Shown here one piece after another: positions 35,063 through 44,307 of a stretch of DNA of 64,000 bases. The stretch is taken from the NCBI RefSeq assembly GCF_027474525.2, contig NZ_CP114882.2, forward strand, positions 1,116,001 to 1,180,000, written 5' to 3'. The stretch is from Flavobacterium lacustre. Lineage in GTDB: Bacteria; Bacteroidota; Bacteroidia; Flavobacteriales; Flavobacteriaceae. Below the pieces are notes generated by a model that was not told the DNA's origin, did no database searches, and was given only the letters and a program-made list of their open reading frames with translations. A program made the translations under genes and the position numbers. Position 1 is the stretch's first letter; each line of letters begins with the position of its first letter.

Positions 35063-36697
35063 ATGGCCCTGTTTCAAAAAAAAATTATAATTCCTGTTGT
35101 CGCTGCTCTATTTCTTTTTATTGGTACCAGTTTCAAAGATGACTTTTTTGAAATCGCCAAACAAGTAGAAATTTTCACCACGTTGTTTAAAGAATTGAAT
35201 AAGAATTACGTTGACGAGACCAATCCAGGCGACTTGATGGACAAGGCGATAAAAGGAATGTTGACCAGTTTAGATCCGTATACCGTTTATTTTAATGAGC
35301 AGGATGTTGTCCGATTTAAAATAAATAATACCGGTGAATATACCGGGATCGGTGCCTTAATTACCCGAACAGAAACGAAACTTATAGTCAAAGAACCGTA
35401 TAAAAATTTCCCTGCAGATAAGGCCGGATTAAAAGCCGGAGACGAAATTATTCAAATTGGTGATATTATGGTATCGGATTTTAAAGACGAATCTTCCCAA
35501 TTATTTAAAGGAGGAAAGAACACTAAAATAGATGTGAAATACATCCGTCAAGGGAAAACAAACACTACACAAATTATTCTGGATGAGGTTGAAATAAAAT
35601 CGGTTCCGTTTTTTGCAAAAATCGACGCTAAAACAGGATATATCGTTTTGTCCCATTTCAGTAAGAAAGCTTCATTAGAAACCAAAGAAGCGCTGGAACA
35701 ATTAAAACGTGAAGGTGCGGAGCGCATCATTTTAGATGTCAGAGATAATCCTGGCGGACTTTTGAACGAAGCGGTGGCTATTTGTAATTTATTTGTTCCA
35801 AAAAACGAAATCATCGTAACCACAAAATCAAAAATCGAAAAACATAATAATACGTATAAAACTACCCGAGAACCTATAGATACCGAGATTCCGTTAGTTA
35901 TTCTGGTTAACGGAAGAAGCGCTTCGGCCTCCGAAATTGTTTCGGGAGCTTTGCAGGATTTGGATCGTGCCGTAGTCATTGGAAGCCGTAGTTTTGGAAA
36001 AGGATTGGTGCAAAGACCGGTAGATTTAACTTATGGAACACAACTAAAAGTGACAATTTCCCGTTATTATACGCCTTCCGGCAGATGTATTCAAGCATTA
36101 GATTATGCTCATAAAGACAAAAACGGAATGGCCATAAAAACAGAAGAGAAAAATTATAATGCTTTCAAAACCCGAAAAGGAAGAACTGTTTATGATGGCG
36201 GCGGAATTCAACCGGATATAGAACTCGACGAAACAAAACTGAGTCCAATTGCTAATGCTTTGGTAAAAAACGACGGAATTTTTAATTATGCCACAAGTTA
36301 TTATTATAAAAATCCAAGTTTAGGTGATAAAATTCCCGTTTTTTCGGATGCAGATTATGCGGATTTTAAACAGTTTTTAAAAGTCCAAAAATTCTCTTTT
36401 GATACCGAAACAGAAATCGCTTTGAAAAACACTTTGGCTGCAGCCAAAAAAGAAAAAATAGAGGAATCCATAACCGCAGAATACCAACAATTACTTTTGG
36501 CGCTTCAAAAAAGCGAGAATAACTTATTGGATAAAAATCAAAAAGAAATTAAAGCTTTGATTCTCGATGAACTCATCAAGCGCTACCAATATCAAGAAGG
36601 ATTGTACCAATATTACATTAAGAATAATTCTGAAATTATGAAAGCAGTCAGCGTTTTGAACAACAATACGCAGTATAAGTCGATTCTTAAAATGTAA
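35063..36697 (+). CDS. S41-family C-terminal processing protease
   Basis: The 544-residue periplasmic protease has an N-terminal signal anchor, a PDZ domain (about residues 80-170), and a serine/lysine catalytic site: NGRSASASEIVSGALQD with the serine, and SRSFGKGLVQ with the lysine. A helical C-terminal extension of about 150 residues follows. It trims C-termini of envelope proteins. Its stop overlaps the start of the OmpA gene as TAATG. Confidence 0.93.
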   Translation: MALFQKKIIIPVVAALFLFIGTSFKDDFFEIAKQVEIFTTLFKELNKNYVDETNPGDLMDKAIKGMLTSLDPYTVYFNEQDVVRFKINNTGEYTGIGALITRTETKLIVKEPYKNFPADKAGLKAGDEIIQIGDIMVSDFKDESSQLFKGGKNTKIDVKYIRQGKTNTTQIILDEVEIKSVPFFAKIDAKTGYIVLSHFSKKASLETKEALEQLKREGAERIILDVRDNPGGLLNEAVAICNLFVPKNEIIVTTKSKIEKHNNTYKTTREPIDTEIPLVILVNGRSASASEIVSGALQDLDRAVVIGSRSFGKGLVQRPVDLTYGTQLKVTISRYYTPSGRCIQALDYAHKDKNGMAIKTEEKNYNAFKTRKGRTVYDGGGIQPDIELDETKLSPIANALVKNDGIFNYATSYYYKNPSLGDKIPVFSDADYADFKQFLKVQKFSFDTETEIALKNTLAAAKKEKIEESITAEYQQLLLALQKSENNLLDKNQKEIKALILDELIKRYQYQEGLYQYYIKNNSEIMKAVSVLNNNTQYKSILKM

Positions 36698-37503
36698 TGG
36701 GGAAATATTTCAAAATAGGATTTTTGTTGTGGTTTGGATGCCTTTTCGCCCAGGAAAAGACTATTGAAACTGTATATTTTGAATTTGATAAATATGTTTT
36801 GCCCGAAAAACAGGAACAGATTGTTGAAGATTTTATAAAAACAATTGACACCACAAAAATAGAATCCATTCAAATTTATGGCTATTGTGACGACAGAGGC
36901 GATAATGATTATAATTACAAATTATCTAAAAACAGAGTTGAAACGGTTCAAAAAATACTAACCAACAACGGATTCAATAAAAACAAAATCGTAATCATTG
37001 AAGGTAAAGGCCGAGTGGTTATTAGAAAAGATACTGTAGAAAACCTAAATGAAACCCGCTCAAAAAACCGACGTGTCGACTTGATTCTGGTGAAGAAAAA
37101 CAGTTTTGGAAAAGGAATTTACAATTCGTTTCAAAAAAAGCATACAGTAGGCGATCGCATTTTTTTAGAAAACATTCTTTTTGTGATGGGAAGCAGTAAA
37201 CTTACCACAAAATCCAAAGAGGAATTAGATAAAATTGCCGTTCAACTTCAAAAAGATAAAACCTTGGAATTCGAAATTAGAGGCCATGTATGTTGTACGC
37301 CAAGTTATTATAATGACGCCATTGACAAAGAAACTAAGGAACGAAAACTTTCTCTAAATAGGGCCAAAACGGTTTACAGATATCTCTTGTCGAAGAATAT
37401 CAACAGCCTGCGAATGACATATAAAGGTTGCGGAAATCAATTCCCTTTAGGAAAAGGGGATGCCTTGGACCGCAGAGTCGAATTCCTGATTTCTAAGATA
37501 TAA
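36697..37503 (+). CDS. Tandem OmpA-domain protein
   Basis: The 268-residue protein starts with a short signal peptide ending FAQ and has two OmpA_C-like halves. The first (about 20-135) has YFEFDKYVLPEKQ, YGYCDDRGDNDYNY and SKNRRVDLI. The second (about 150-268) has LFVMGSSKLTTKSKEELDKI, RGHVCCTPSYYNDA and GDALDRRVEFLISKI. OmpA domains bind peptidoglycan. There is no barrel domain. Two peptidoglycan-binding halves in one chain, coupled to the S41 protease, are unusual. Confidence 0.85.
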   Translation: MGKYFKIGFLLWFGCLFAQEKTIETVYFEFDKYVLPEKQEQIVEDFIKTIDTTKIESIQIYGYCDDRGDNDYNYKLSKNRVETVQKILTNNGFNKNKIVIIEGKGRVVIRKDTVENLNETRSKNRRVDLILVKKNSFGKGIYNSFQKKHTVGDRIFLENILFVMGSSKLTTKSKEELDKIAVQLQKDKTLEFEIRGHVCCTPSYYNDAIDKETKERKLSLNRAKTVYRYLLSKNINSLRMTYKGCGNQFPLGKGDALDRRVEFLISKI

Positions 37504-37950
37504 TTATTCCTTTTTCATTTCAATATGCGGAATATCGTCTTCAAGATACATGTCGCTGGTTTGCATAAATCCGTGGCTTTCATAGAATTTTTTCAGGTAT
37601 AATTGAGCTCCGATAGTGATTTGGCTTTCGCCAAAATGAATCAGAATACCCGCAATTGCTTCCCGCATTAAATCATGACCCCATTTTCTGTCGCGATAAT
37701 CAGCAGCAACAGTGACTCTGCCAATAGAAGCATTTTCAAAACTTATTCCGGCTTTGAATAATCGGGCATGAGCCACAATTTTACCTTCAAACTCGCCAAA
37801 AAGATGTAAGGCCACTTTGTCTTTTCCGTCTAAATCTAAATAAACACAGTTTTGCTCAACTACAAAAATTTCGCTTCTCAACCGAAGTAAATCATAAAGT
37901 TCATGTACCGAAAGTGCCTCAAAGGACTTGATTTTCCATTCTATTGCCAT
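37504..37950 (-). CDS. ElaA-type GNAT N-acetyltransferase
   Basis: The 148-residue protein has the ElaA start (WKIKSFEALSVHELYDLLRLR) and the acetyl-CoA binding segment RVTVAADYRDRKWGHDLM. Substrate is unknown. It is convergent with the OmpA gene, with only the stop codons between. Length is normal. Confidence 0.93.
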   Translation of the reverse strand: MAIEWKIKSFEALSVHELYDLLRLRSEIFVVEQNCVYLDLDGKDKVALHLFGEFEGKIVAHARLFKAGISFENASIGRVTVAADYRDRKWGHDLMREAIAGILIHFGESQITIGAQLYLKKFYESHGFMQTSDMYLEDDIPHIEMKKE

Positions 37951-37999
37951 GGATTGTTTTTATATTTTAGGATTCAAAGAAAATAAAAATTTGCCATTA

Positions 38000-38040
38000 A
38001 CCATTAAAAAAAGGATTTAAAAAACACTTTTTTTAATGGT
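38000..38040 (-). terminator. 14-bp inverted repeat after M28 peptidase gene
   Basis: Arms ACCATTAAAAAAAG (38000-38013) and its exact complement (38027-38040) lie 24 nt past the M28 stop on the minus strand. AT-rich, so terminator strength is uncertain. Confidence 0.55.
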
Positions 38041-38063
38041 CTTGGATAATTTTGAAAGCAAAC

Positions 38064-40460
38064 TTAGTTTACGTTCAAACTGTCTTTTGTGATTGTCAGA
38101 CTGTCTTTTATGGCGCGGTTAACAATGGGATTTTTTAGAACAGTTCCGGCTACAACTGCACTTGGTTTTATTTTTTGTCTAATAACCACCGCATCATTCA
38201 AAACAAAAGGGGTTGGCATCATCCAAGGTTCTCTTTGAGCCATATTGAATAAAGGATTTGTCATCAAGTCAAAAGAACTTTCTAAAAGATTCATGTCGAA
38301 AATGGTTTTAGAATCCATGCTGAATTGCATTTCTAATGGCTCGTTTCCAACGACATAATAACTTAAAATTTTCTTGCCTTTTTGTTCGTATTTAGATCCT
38401 TTTTGGTCTAATGCTTTTGCGCCGTTCGCTTTGAAATTATGAATAATCATTGCTTCATTGGCAAAAATATCATACCGATTAACGGTTCGGTTTGGAGAGA
38501 TTCGGATTCTAAAATACCGTTGATTTCCAGCAATTCGATCTTCCAAAAACTCTATTTTTGGTTTTAGAATTCCTTTATTTGGAGCTTCAGCTGCATAAGT
38601 AAAACCGGAATTGTATTTGCTGAACAAAGGCAATTCATTCATGATTTTGGCATCTTTTGGAGCATTTCCCAAATAGTTTTTAGTCCACGAGTCAAGATTG
38701 GTGTCATAAGTTACCCAATTCGCAACATTAGTGTCGGCATTGTAAACATATAATAAGCTATTGGATTTTGCTTTTCCGAATTCATAACCGGATTCAGAAT
38801 GTGCTTTCGCAAAAAAAGCTGCGGCAAGGATAAAAAATGTGATGGACCAAATTCCTTTTTTGGCGTAAGCCCCAAAAATAGGCAACAATAATCCGAAAGT
38901 TAAAACACTCAGAATGGCACTTCCAAACAGGACTTTCAATCCTAAACCTATTGGGAACATTTGAATAAACGGAGCAATAATCAGTAAAGCCGGAAGACTA
39001 CAAACGAGGTTGAGTATCCAATTTGATTTTTGGGTAAGAATAAAAGCCGCAAATGCAAACAACCCAAAATAAACAGGAATGATTAAGAATCCTGCACCTT
39101 GCAGACTATTTGCCAGAAATGAATTAATTAGAATCCAGACCAATAATGCGGAAACAAAATGATTCATAGTGATTTTTTTGGCCGAAAAACGATTGTAAAA
39201 AGCAAAACTAATGGCAATACTCAACAATACAAAACCAGCTATATAAGCGTGTCCGTTATAGGTAAATCCGTTTAATAAATCGTTGTACTGAGGGTAGATT
39301 AGTAAGAGTCCTTTCCAGCCTAAAAACGTAATTAAACCGGTAACAATTACAGCGCCAAAAAGCGGAATAAAGCCTTTTCCGATTTCTCTAAAGGAAATTA
39401 TGCGTTTCCCTTTGCCTACGAAAATTAAAAATCCTAATAGCACCAAAGCAATTATCGTCATGGGGAAAACCCAACTAAAAGGATAACTTATAAAAGTATA
39501 TGGAATGGTAAAGTATACATAATCTGTTGAGGCTTGTGTGGCACTTAAATCAACATTCGAAAAATAATTTAGTAACGGCATTAAATATGTTCCTTGATGC
39601 GCTAGTGTGTTTTTGTCTAAATGGTTGATGTCATCTTGGGCGGTGTGGTAATTAAAATGATTGTCTATGAAGGCAAAATTATATCCTTGAATGTTGCCTT
39701 GTTCTCTGAAAACAGTCAAATCGGTATCGTTTGGGAGCATTTTATAAATGCTGTACATCAGTGAATTTGAAACTGGGAATGTCGCTTTTGCGGAAGCAAA
39801 CTCTTTTACAAGTGCTGCATTTCCTTTGTTGGTTTCCATTAACATATAACTTGGGCCGGAAGAACCGCGAGCTTCAAAATTTAAAACTAAGCCTACGTTT
39901 TTGGCCCATTGGTGCTGGGTTACAAAAAGTGCAGCGCCATTCAGACCTAATTCTTCGGCATCTGTAAAGAGAATGATAATATCGTTTTTATGTTGTTTTT
40001 TGGTATACAAAAAGGCACGAACACTTTCCAGAATTGTCGCTACTCCAGAAGCATCATCACTGGCACCAAGCGAGTAGGAATGAGGTGCGCTGTCATAATG
40101 AGAAAGTAAGAGTAAGGCTTTTTTTGAACTGTCAGTTCCTTTTATTCGAGCTAAAATATTTTTAGATTTTACTAAATTTCCCCAATCGCTTAACGTAAAT
40201 CCTTCTTGTATAGAAGTGGTTAATCCTAATTTTTGGAGTTCAGTTTGAATATATTCGGCTACGACTTCATGATTTTGTGAACCCACAAAATGAGGTTTTT
40301 GAGCAATTGCTTTGACTTGTGTAAAAGCTCTTTCGGTAGAGAATTCCGAGAGGGAATTGTCTTCATCTGATGTCCATTTTGGCATCATAGTAGCGTAAAT
40401 CAATCCTAGGAATCCTAAGATAAACAACGCGGATAAAATGGATGAATAATCTTTTTTCAT
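38064..40460 (-). CDS. M28-family membrane metallopeptidase
   Basis: The 798-residue protein has one N-terminal helix, an M28 zinc aminopeptidase domain (about 60-310) with LLSHYDSAPHS, GASDDASGVATILE and FTDAEELGLNGA, a bundle of about eight membrane helices (330-590), and a C-terminal soluble domain. The catalytic domain should face the periplasm. This architecture resembles endoplasmic-reticulum M28 enzymes. Substrate is unknown. Confidence 0.9.
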   Translation of the reverse strand: MKKDYSSILSALFILGFLGLIYATMMPKWTSDEDNSLSEFSTERAFTQVKAIAQKPHFVGSQNHEVVAEYIQTELQKLGLTTSIQEGFTLSDWGNLVKSKNILARIKGTDSSKKALLLLSHYDSAPHSYSLGASDDASGVATILESVRAFLYTKKQHKNDIIILFTDAEELGLNGAALFVTQHQWAKNVGLVLNFEARGSSGPSYMLMETNKGNAALVKEFASAKATFPVSNSLMYSIYKMLPNDTDLTVFREQGNIQGYNFAFIDNHFNYHTAQDDINHLDKNTLAHQGTYLMPLLNYFSNVDLSATQASTDYVYFTIPYTFISYPFSWVFPMTIIALVLLGFLIFVGKGKRIISFREIGKGFIPLFGAVIVTGLITFLGWKGLLLIYPQYNDLLNGFTYNGHAYIAGFVLLSIAISFAFYNRFSAKKITMNHFVSALLVWILINSFLANSLQGAGFLIIPVYFGLFAFAAFILTQKSNWILNLVCSLPALLIIAPFIQMFPIGLGLKVLFGSAILSVLTFGLLLPIFGAYAKKGIWSITFFILAAAFFAKAHSESGYEFGKAKSNSLLYVYNADTNVANWVTYDTNLDSWTKNYLGNAPKDAKIMNELPLFSKYNSGFTYAAEAPNKGILKPKIEFLEDRIAGNQRYFRIRISPNRTVNRYDIFANEAMIIHNFKANGAKALDQKGSKYEQKGKKILSYYVVGNEPLEMQFSMDSKTIFDMNLLESSFDLMTNPLFNMAQREPWMMPTPFVLNDAVVIRQKIKPSAVVAGTVLKNPIVNRAIKDSLTITKDSLNVN

Positions 40461-40481
40461 AGTAGGTTGGGGTTGTGGTAT

Positions 40482-40829
40482 TTAAATATCTTTTTTGACT
40501 AATACATAATAGTCATTGTCCAAATGCATATAGCCTTGGTCATATAGGAAATAGTAGGTATTTCCTGTTTTGGTGTTCAAAATATTGGTAAAAAAATCAA
40601 AATCAAATCCTTTACTCATTAATTTAGTTCGGGTAGTTTTACTTTTCCCTTCTACATTTAGCTCGCACAAAACGCGATAATTTTTGCGTAATTTGTTGTT
40701 AATGTTGCGCATATAGTTGGTACTGTCTTTGTTTATTTTGTTGTTGTAGGCATTGCGGCAACCATCGCTACAGAATTTTTTATCTTCCCGGCCTACAATT
40801 TTTTCGGAGCATTCGAGACAGGTTTTCAT
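40482..40829 (-). CDS. Small zinc-ribbon protein
   Basis: The 115-residue protein begins CLECSEKIVGREDKKFCSDGC, a four-cysteine zinc ribbon (DUF2116-like), followed by a basic middle and a C-terminal half ending YYVLVKKDI. Its start overlaps the stop of the GNAT-nitrilase gene by 4 nt (ATGA), implying translational coupling. Function unknown; nucleic-acid or protein binding is plausible. Confidence 0.82.
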   Translation of the reverse strand: MKTCLECSEKIVGREDKKFCSDGCRNAYNNKINKDSTNYMRNINNKLRKNYRVLCELNVEGKSKTTRTKLMSKGFDFDFFTNILNTKTGNTYYFLYDQGYMHLDNDYYVLVKKDI

Positions 40830-42355
40830 GGACTTATTTTTTTAATTTCATATAAATCAGTTCTACGATCTTTTAGAATTCGAACACTTCCATGTTCATG
40901 CAGTTCTTTTAATAAATTTAAATCAACGTCTACGATTAACGTCATTTCTGTATTTGTAGTAGCTTCGGCTTTTATACCATTGCTAGGAAAAGCAAAATCT
41001 GAGGGTGTAAATACAGCAGATTGGGCATATTGAATGTCCATGTTGTTTACTTTTGGAAGATTACCTACACAACCCGCTATGGCGACATAGCATTCGTTTT
41101 CAATGGCTCTGGCTTGTGCGCAATGTTTGACTCTGGTGTAAGCATTTTGAGTATCGGTCAAGAACGGGACAAATAAAATATTCATTCCTTCATCGGCCAT
41201 TAATCTAGACAGTTCCGGAAACTCTACATCATAACAAATCATGATGCCTATTTTTCCGCAATCGGTATCAAAGGTTTTGATTTGGGATCCGCCTTTCATA
41301 CCCCAGTGCTGTACTTCGTTTGGTGTGACATGAATTTTAGCATACATTTCAGAGGTTCCGTCTCTTTTGCAAAGAAAACCCACATTATATAAAGTGCCAT
41401 TTTCTAAATAGGGCATGCTGCCTGTAATGATATTGATGTTGTAAGAAATGGCAAATTCCTGAAAGCGTTTGCGAATGGGTTCCGAATGTTTGGCTAATTC
41501 GCGGATGGCTTCGGCTTCTGATAAATGGTTGTAATCTGCCATTAACGGGGCTGTAAACAGTTCCGGAAATAAGGCAAAATCACTGCCGTAACCCGAAACG
41601 ACATCTATAAAAAATTCGCATTGTTCGAATAAGGCTTCTAAATTGTTTAATTGGCGCATTTGCCACTGAATCAATCCGAGTCGGATAACACTTTTTTCGA
41701 GATTGATTAATTTTGGACTTTCATCATAATAAATGTTGTTCCATTCCAGCAAAACAGCAAATTCTTTCGAATCAGAGTCGCCCTCCAAATAGTTTTTCAT
41801 TACTCGGATAACGTGAAAATCATTGCTCAGTTGAAACGAAAGTACCGGATCGTGTAATTCTTTTCTTTTAACTTTTTCTATGTAGTTTTTTGGTGTTAAT
41901 TTTTTGGCGTGCTGACCATAATTCGGGATTCTTCCGGCAAAAACAATTGCTTTTAAATTGAGTTGTTCACACAGCTCTTTTCGGGCATCGTACAAGCGTC
42001 GTCCCAATCGAAGTCCTCTGTAATTGGGATGAATAAAAACGTCAATTCCATATAAAACATCCCCTTTTGGGTTGTGAGTTGAAAACGAATAATTCCCAGT
42101 TACATCTGAGTAATTGTGGTTTTTATCTACCAGACTTTCATCAATAATCAACGATAATGCAGAGCCTACAACTTTGTCATCAACTAAAATTACCAATTGA
42201 CCTTCTGGAAAAATATTTAGTAATTTTTCGATATGATGTTCTCTCCAGTAGGACCCAACCATCTCAGGATAGGACTCTACCATTGAATTTTTTAGTTGTT
42301 TGTAGTCTTCAATTTCTAAATTTCGTAATTCAACTTTATTTATTTTGGCTTGCAT
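40826..42355 (-). CDS. GNAT acetyltransferase / carbon-nitrogen hydrolase fusion
   Basis: The 509-residue protein has an N-terminal GNAT domain (about 1-200) with HPNYRGLRLGRRLYDARKE and a C-terminal nitrilase-fold amidase (about 220-505) with the Glu-Lys-Cys triad in FPELFTAPL, YAKIHVTPNEV and GIMICYDVEFPEL. The two activities in one chain suggest acyl transfer and amide hydrolysis on related substrates. It overlaps a zinc-ribbon gene. Such fusions are widespread in Bacteroidetes and proteobacteria. Confidence 0.92.
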   Translation of the reverse strand: MQAKINKVELRNLEIEDYKQLKNSMVESYPEMVGSYWREHHIEKLLNIFPEGQLVILVDDKVVGSALSLIIDESLVDKNHNYSDVTGNYSFSTHNPKGDVLYGIDVFIHPNYRGLRLGRRLYDARKELCEQLNLKAIVFAGRIPNYGQHAKKLTPKNYIEKVKRKELHDPVLSFQLSNDFHVIRVMKNYLEGDSDSKEFAVLLEWNNIYYDESPKLINLEKSVIRLGLIQWQMRQLNNLEALFEQCEFFIDVVSGYGSDFALFPELFTAPLMADYNHLSEAEAIRELAKHSEPIRKRFQEFAISYNINIITGSMPYLENGTLYNVGFLCKRDGTSEMYAKIHVTPNEVQHWGMKGGSQIKTFDTDCGKIGIMICYDVEFPELSRLMADEGMNILFVPFLTDTQNAYTRVKHCAQARAIENECYVAIAGCVGNLPKVNNMDIQYAQSAVFTPSDFAFPSNGIKAEATTNTEMTLIVDVDLNLLKELHEHGSVRILKDRRTDLYEIKKISP

Positions 42356-42538
42356 AAGGGCTTGATTTCTACCAAATATACTTAAAAATTTCCATTTACA
42401 AACGTTTACAAATAGTTACAACCGAAAGTAAACAGTTAACAACCGAATAATTTTTGAAAGCTGATGCATCTTTGCAATGTCGAAATCAAACAACCATCGG
42501 CAAAAGATAAACACACTAACATTTAAATTTTACACGCC

Positions 42539-42871
42539 ATGAATGCAATGAAAAACAGAGTTCAGTTAATCGGTCACGTAGGGAATGATCCAGAAATCAA
42601 AAATCTTGAGGGAGGAAAAAAAGTAGCTAATTTAACCATCGCCACAAATGACAGTTATAAAAATGAAAAAGGAGAAAAAGTAGAACAAACCGAATGGCAT
42701 AAAGTAGTTGCTTGGGGAAAAACAGCCGAAATAATAGAAAAATACGTAACCAAAGGAAAGGAAATTGCCATTGAAGGTAAGTTGACGCACAGAAGTTACG
42801 AAGACAAAACCGGCGAAAAAAGATACATCACCGAAGTAGTTGCCAATGACATACTTTTATTGGGAAAATAG
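42539..42871 (+). CDS. ssb: Single-stranded DNA-binding protein (short form)
   Basis: The 110-residue protein is a single OB fold with MKNRVQLIGHVGNDPE, ANLTIATNDSY, TEWHKVVAWGKTAE and KGKEIAIEGKLTHRSY. It ends at ANDILLLGK, so the acidic C-terminal tip that recruits repair and replication proteins in canonical SSB is absent. It may be a second SSB for uptake or repair rather than the housekeeping one. ATG 42539 leads it by three residues before an alternative ATG at 42548. Confidence 0.93.
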   Translation: MNAMKNRVQLIGHVGNDPEIKNLEGGKKVANLTIATNDSYKNEKGEKVEQTEWHKVVAWGKTAEIIEKYVTKGKEIAIEGKLTHRSYEDKTGEKRYITEVVANDILLLGK

Positions 42872-42884
42872 TGATACAACAGAT

Positions 42885-42923
42885 TTCGGATAGCAGGAAT
42901 AATACAACAACCTGCTATCCGAA
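42885..42923. terminator. Bidirectional terminator after ssb
   Basis: Perfect 13-bp stem TTCGGATAGCAGG (42885-42897) / complement (42911-42923) with a 13-nt loop, between convergent ssb and the CAT-like gene. Confidence 0.8.
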
Positions 42924-42931
42924 TTTGTATT

Positions 42932-43561
42932 TTATTGATTCATCAGATCCTGGAAATAATCCGCAAATTGACCTACATGTAAACCGTCCATCAAACCATG
43001 ATGTACGTGAATTGACATAGGCATCGTTCTTTTTCCGTTTTCGGCAAGTGTCATTTTTCCAAAAGAAATTTTCGGGCAACTATCCGGGAAAGTATAACTT
43101 CGGGCGTGGGAAAGTGAAGTAAAATTCAACCACGGAATTGCAGAGAAATGAATTAAATTAGTTTCATCGAAAGTTCGTGTAAAAAGGCCTATTGTATTTT
43201 GAATCCGTTCTATTTCGGTTCGGGCGATTTGCTCAAAGACGTTGAAATCCGGGTGGTATTTTATTAATGAAAATCCAAAAGTTCCATCTTTACGGCTGAT
43301 TGTTGCGGAACCATCAATACTGTCGTAAACAAAAACAGCATCACCTGAAATTCGATAACGAAAGTTTTCAATCGCATTTACAGCAACTAATGTTTGGTGT
43401 AAATAATAAATAAAAAAAGAAGTATTTTGTGCTTTTGCGGTTTGATAAGCTTTGGTACAATCAATTTCAATGGTCACGCCAAAAAACGGTTCTTCCATTT
43501 GTTTGAAAAACTGAAAATGTGTTGCTCTGTTCCAATTTTCAAGATCTAAAAGCGTTTTCAT
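42932..43561 (-). CDS. CAT-fold acyltransferase (chloramphenicol acetyltransferase-like)
   Basis: The 209-residue protein matches the chloramphenicol acetyltransferase family along its length, with the catalytic histidine in HVHHGLMDGLHVG and the SHARSYTFPDSCPKISFGK segment. Many chromosomal CAT-like proteins in Flavobacteria are intrinsic and not part of a mobile resistance unit; nothing mobile lies nearby. Whether it confers resistance cannot be told from sequence. Its ATG overlaps the HAD gene stop as TAATG. Confidence 0.88.
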   Translation of the reverse strand: MKTLLDLENWNRATHFQFFKQMEEPFFGVTIEIDCTKAYQTAKAQNTSFFIYYLHQTLVAVNAIENFRYRISGDAVFVYDSIDGSATISRKDGTFGFSLIKYHPDFNVFEQIARTEIERIQNTIGLFTRTFDETNLIHFSAIPWLNFTSLSHARSYTFPDSCPKISFGKMTLAENGKRTMPMSIHVHHGLMDGLHVGQFADYFQDLMNQ

Positions 43562-44247
43562 TATTCCAGTCTTTTTAAAACATCAGTCATTTTTTCAAAA
43601 GTACGGAAGTTTTCATGTTCTACTTTATGATCAATTTTCTCGTGAGCCCAAGTCGTGTGAAACGGAATATGAACAGCGTGTCCGCCAATGGCCAAAACCG
43701 GCAAAACATCCGATTTTAAAGAATTTCCAATCATAAAAAATTCCGAAGGTTGTATTTCCAATCGTTTAATCAAATCCGAATAATCCACTTCCTGTTTGTC
43801 TGACATCACTTCAATATGATGAAAGTAATGACCCAAACCTGAATTGTGTAATTTTCGACGTTGGTCTAATAAATCGCCTTTGGTGGCAACTACTAATTTA
43901 TATTTTCCGTGTAAAGCTTCTAAAGTTTCTTCCACGCCATCCAATAAAACAATTGGTTTTTCGAGTAATTCTTTTCCGTATTCAATGATTTTTTCAATGA
44001 TTTCTATCGGAAGCGTATGATTCGAAATAGTCATCGCCGCTTCAATCATAGAAAGAATATAGCCTTTGATTCCGTAGCCGTATAATTTTAAATTATCAAT
44101 TTCGACCTTGAATAATTCTTTAGAAATTCCTTGATGTGACAAATAATCTTCCATCAAACCACAGAATTTCTTCTCGGTTTCATCAAAATACGTTTCGTTG
44201 ATCCATAAGGTATCATCGGCATCGAAAGCAATTACTTTTAGGTTCAT
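43561..44247 (-). CDS. HAD-family hydrolase
   Basis: The 228-residue protein has HAD motif I FDADDTLW (catalytic D-x-D), motif II VVATKGD, and motif IV FFMIGNSLKSDVLPV. It is a likely phosphatase or dehalogenase-type phosphotransferase of unknown substrate. It overlaps the CAT-like gene by 1 nt, and the pair is probably one transcript. Confidence 0.9.
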   Translation of the reverse strand: MNLKVIAFDADDTLWINETYFDETEKKFCGLMEDYLSHQGISKELFKVEIDNLKLYGYGIKGYILSMIEAAMTISNHTLPIEIIEKIIEYGKELLEKPIVLLDGVEETLEALHGKYKLVVATKGDLLDQRRKLHNSGLGHYFHHIEVMSDKQEVDYSDLIKRLEIQPSEFFMIGNSLKSDVLPVLAIGGHAVHIPFHTTWAHEKIDHKVEHENFRTFEKMTDVLKRLE

Positions 44248-44307
44248 TCTTATATAATTTACCGCAAACTATTCTTTTTTATATTGAATTGAAATTTGCA
44301 GTTGAAT

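Noticed and set aside
42932..43561. CAT-like gene as part of an acquired resistance element
   Set aside because: No transposase, integron or repeat flanks it; composition and the coupled HAD gene suggest a resident gene.
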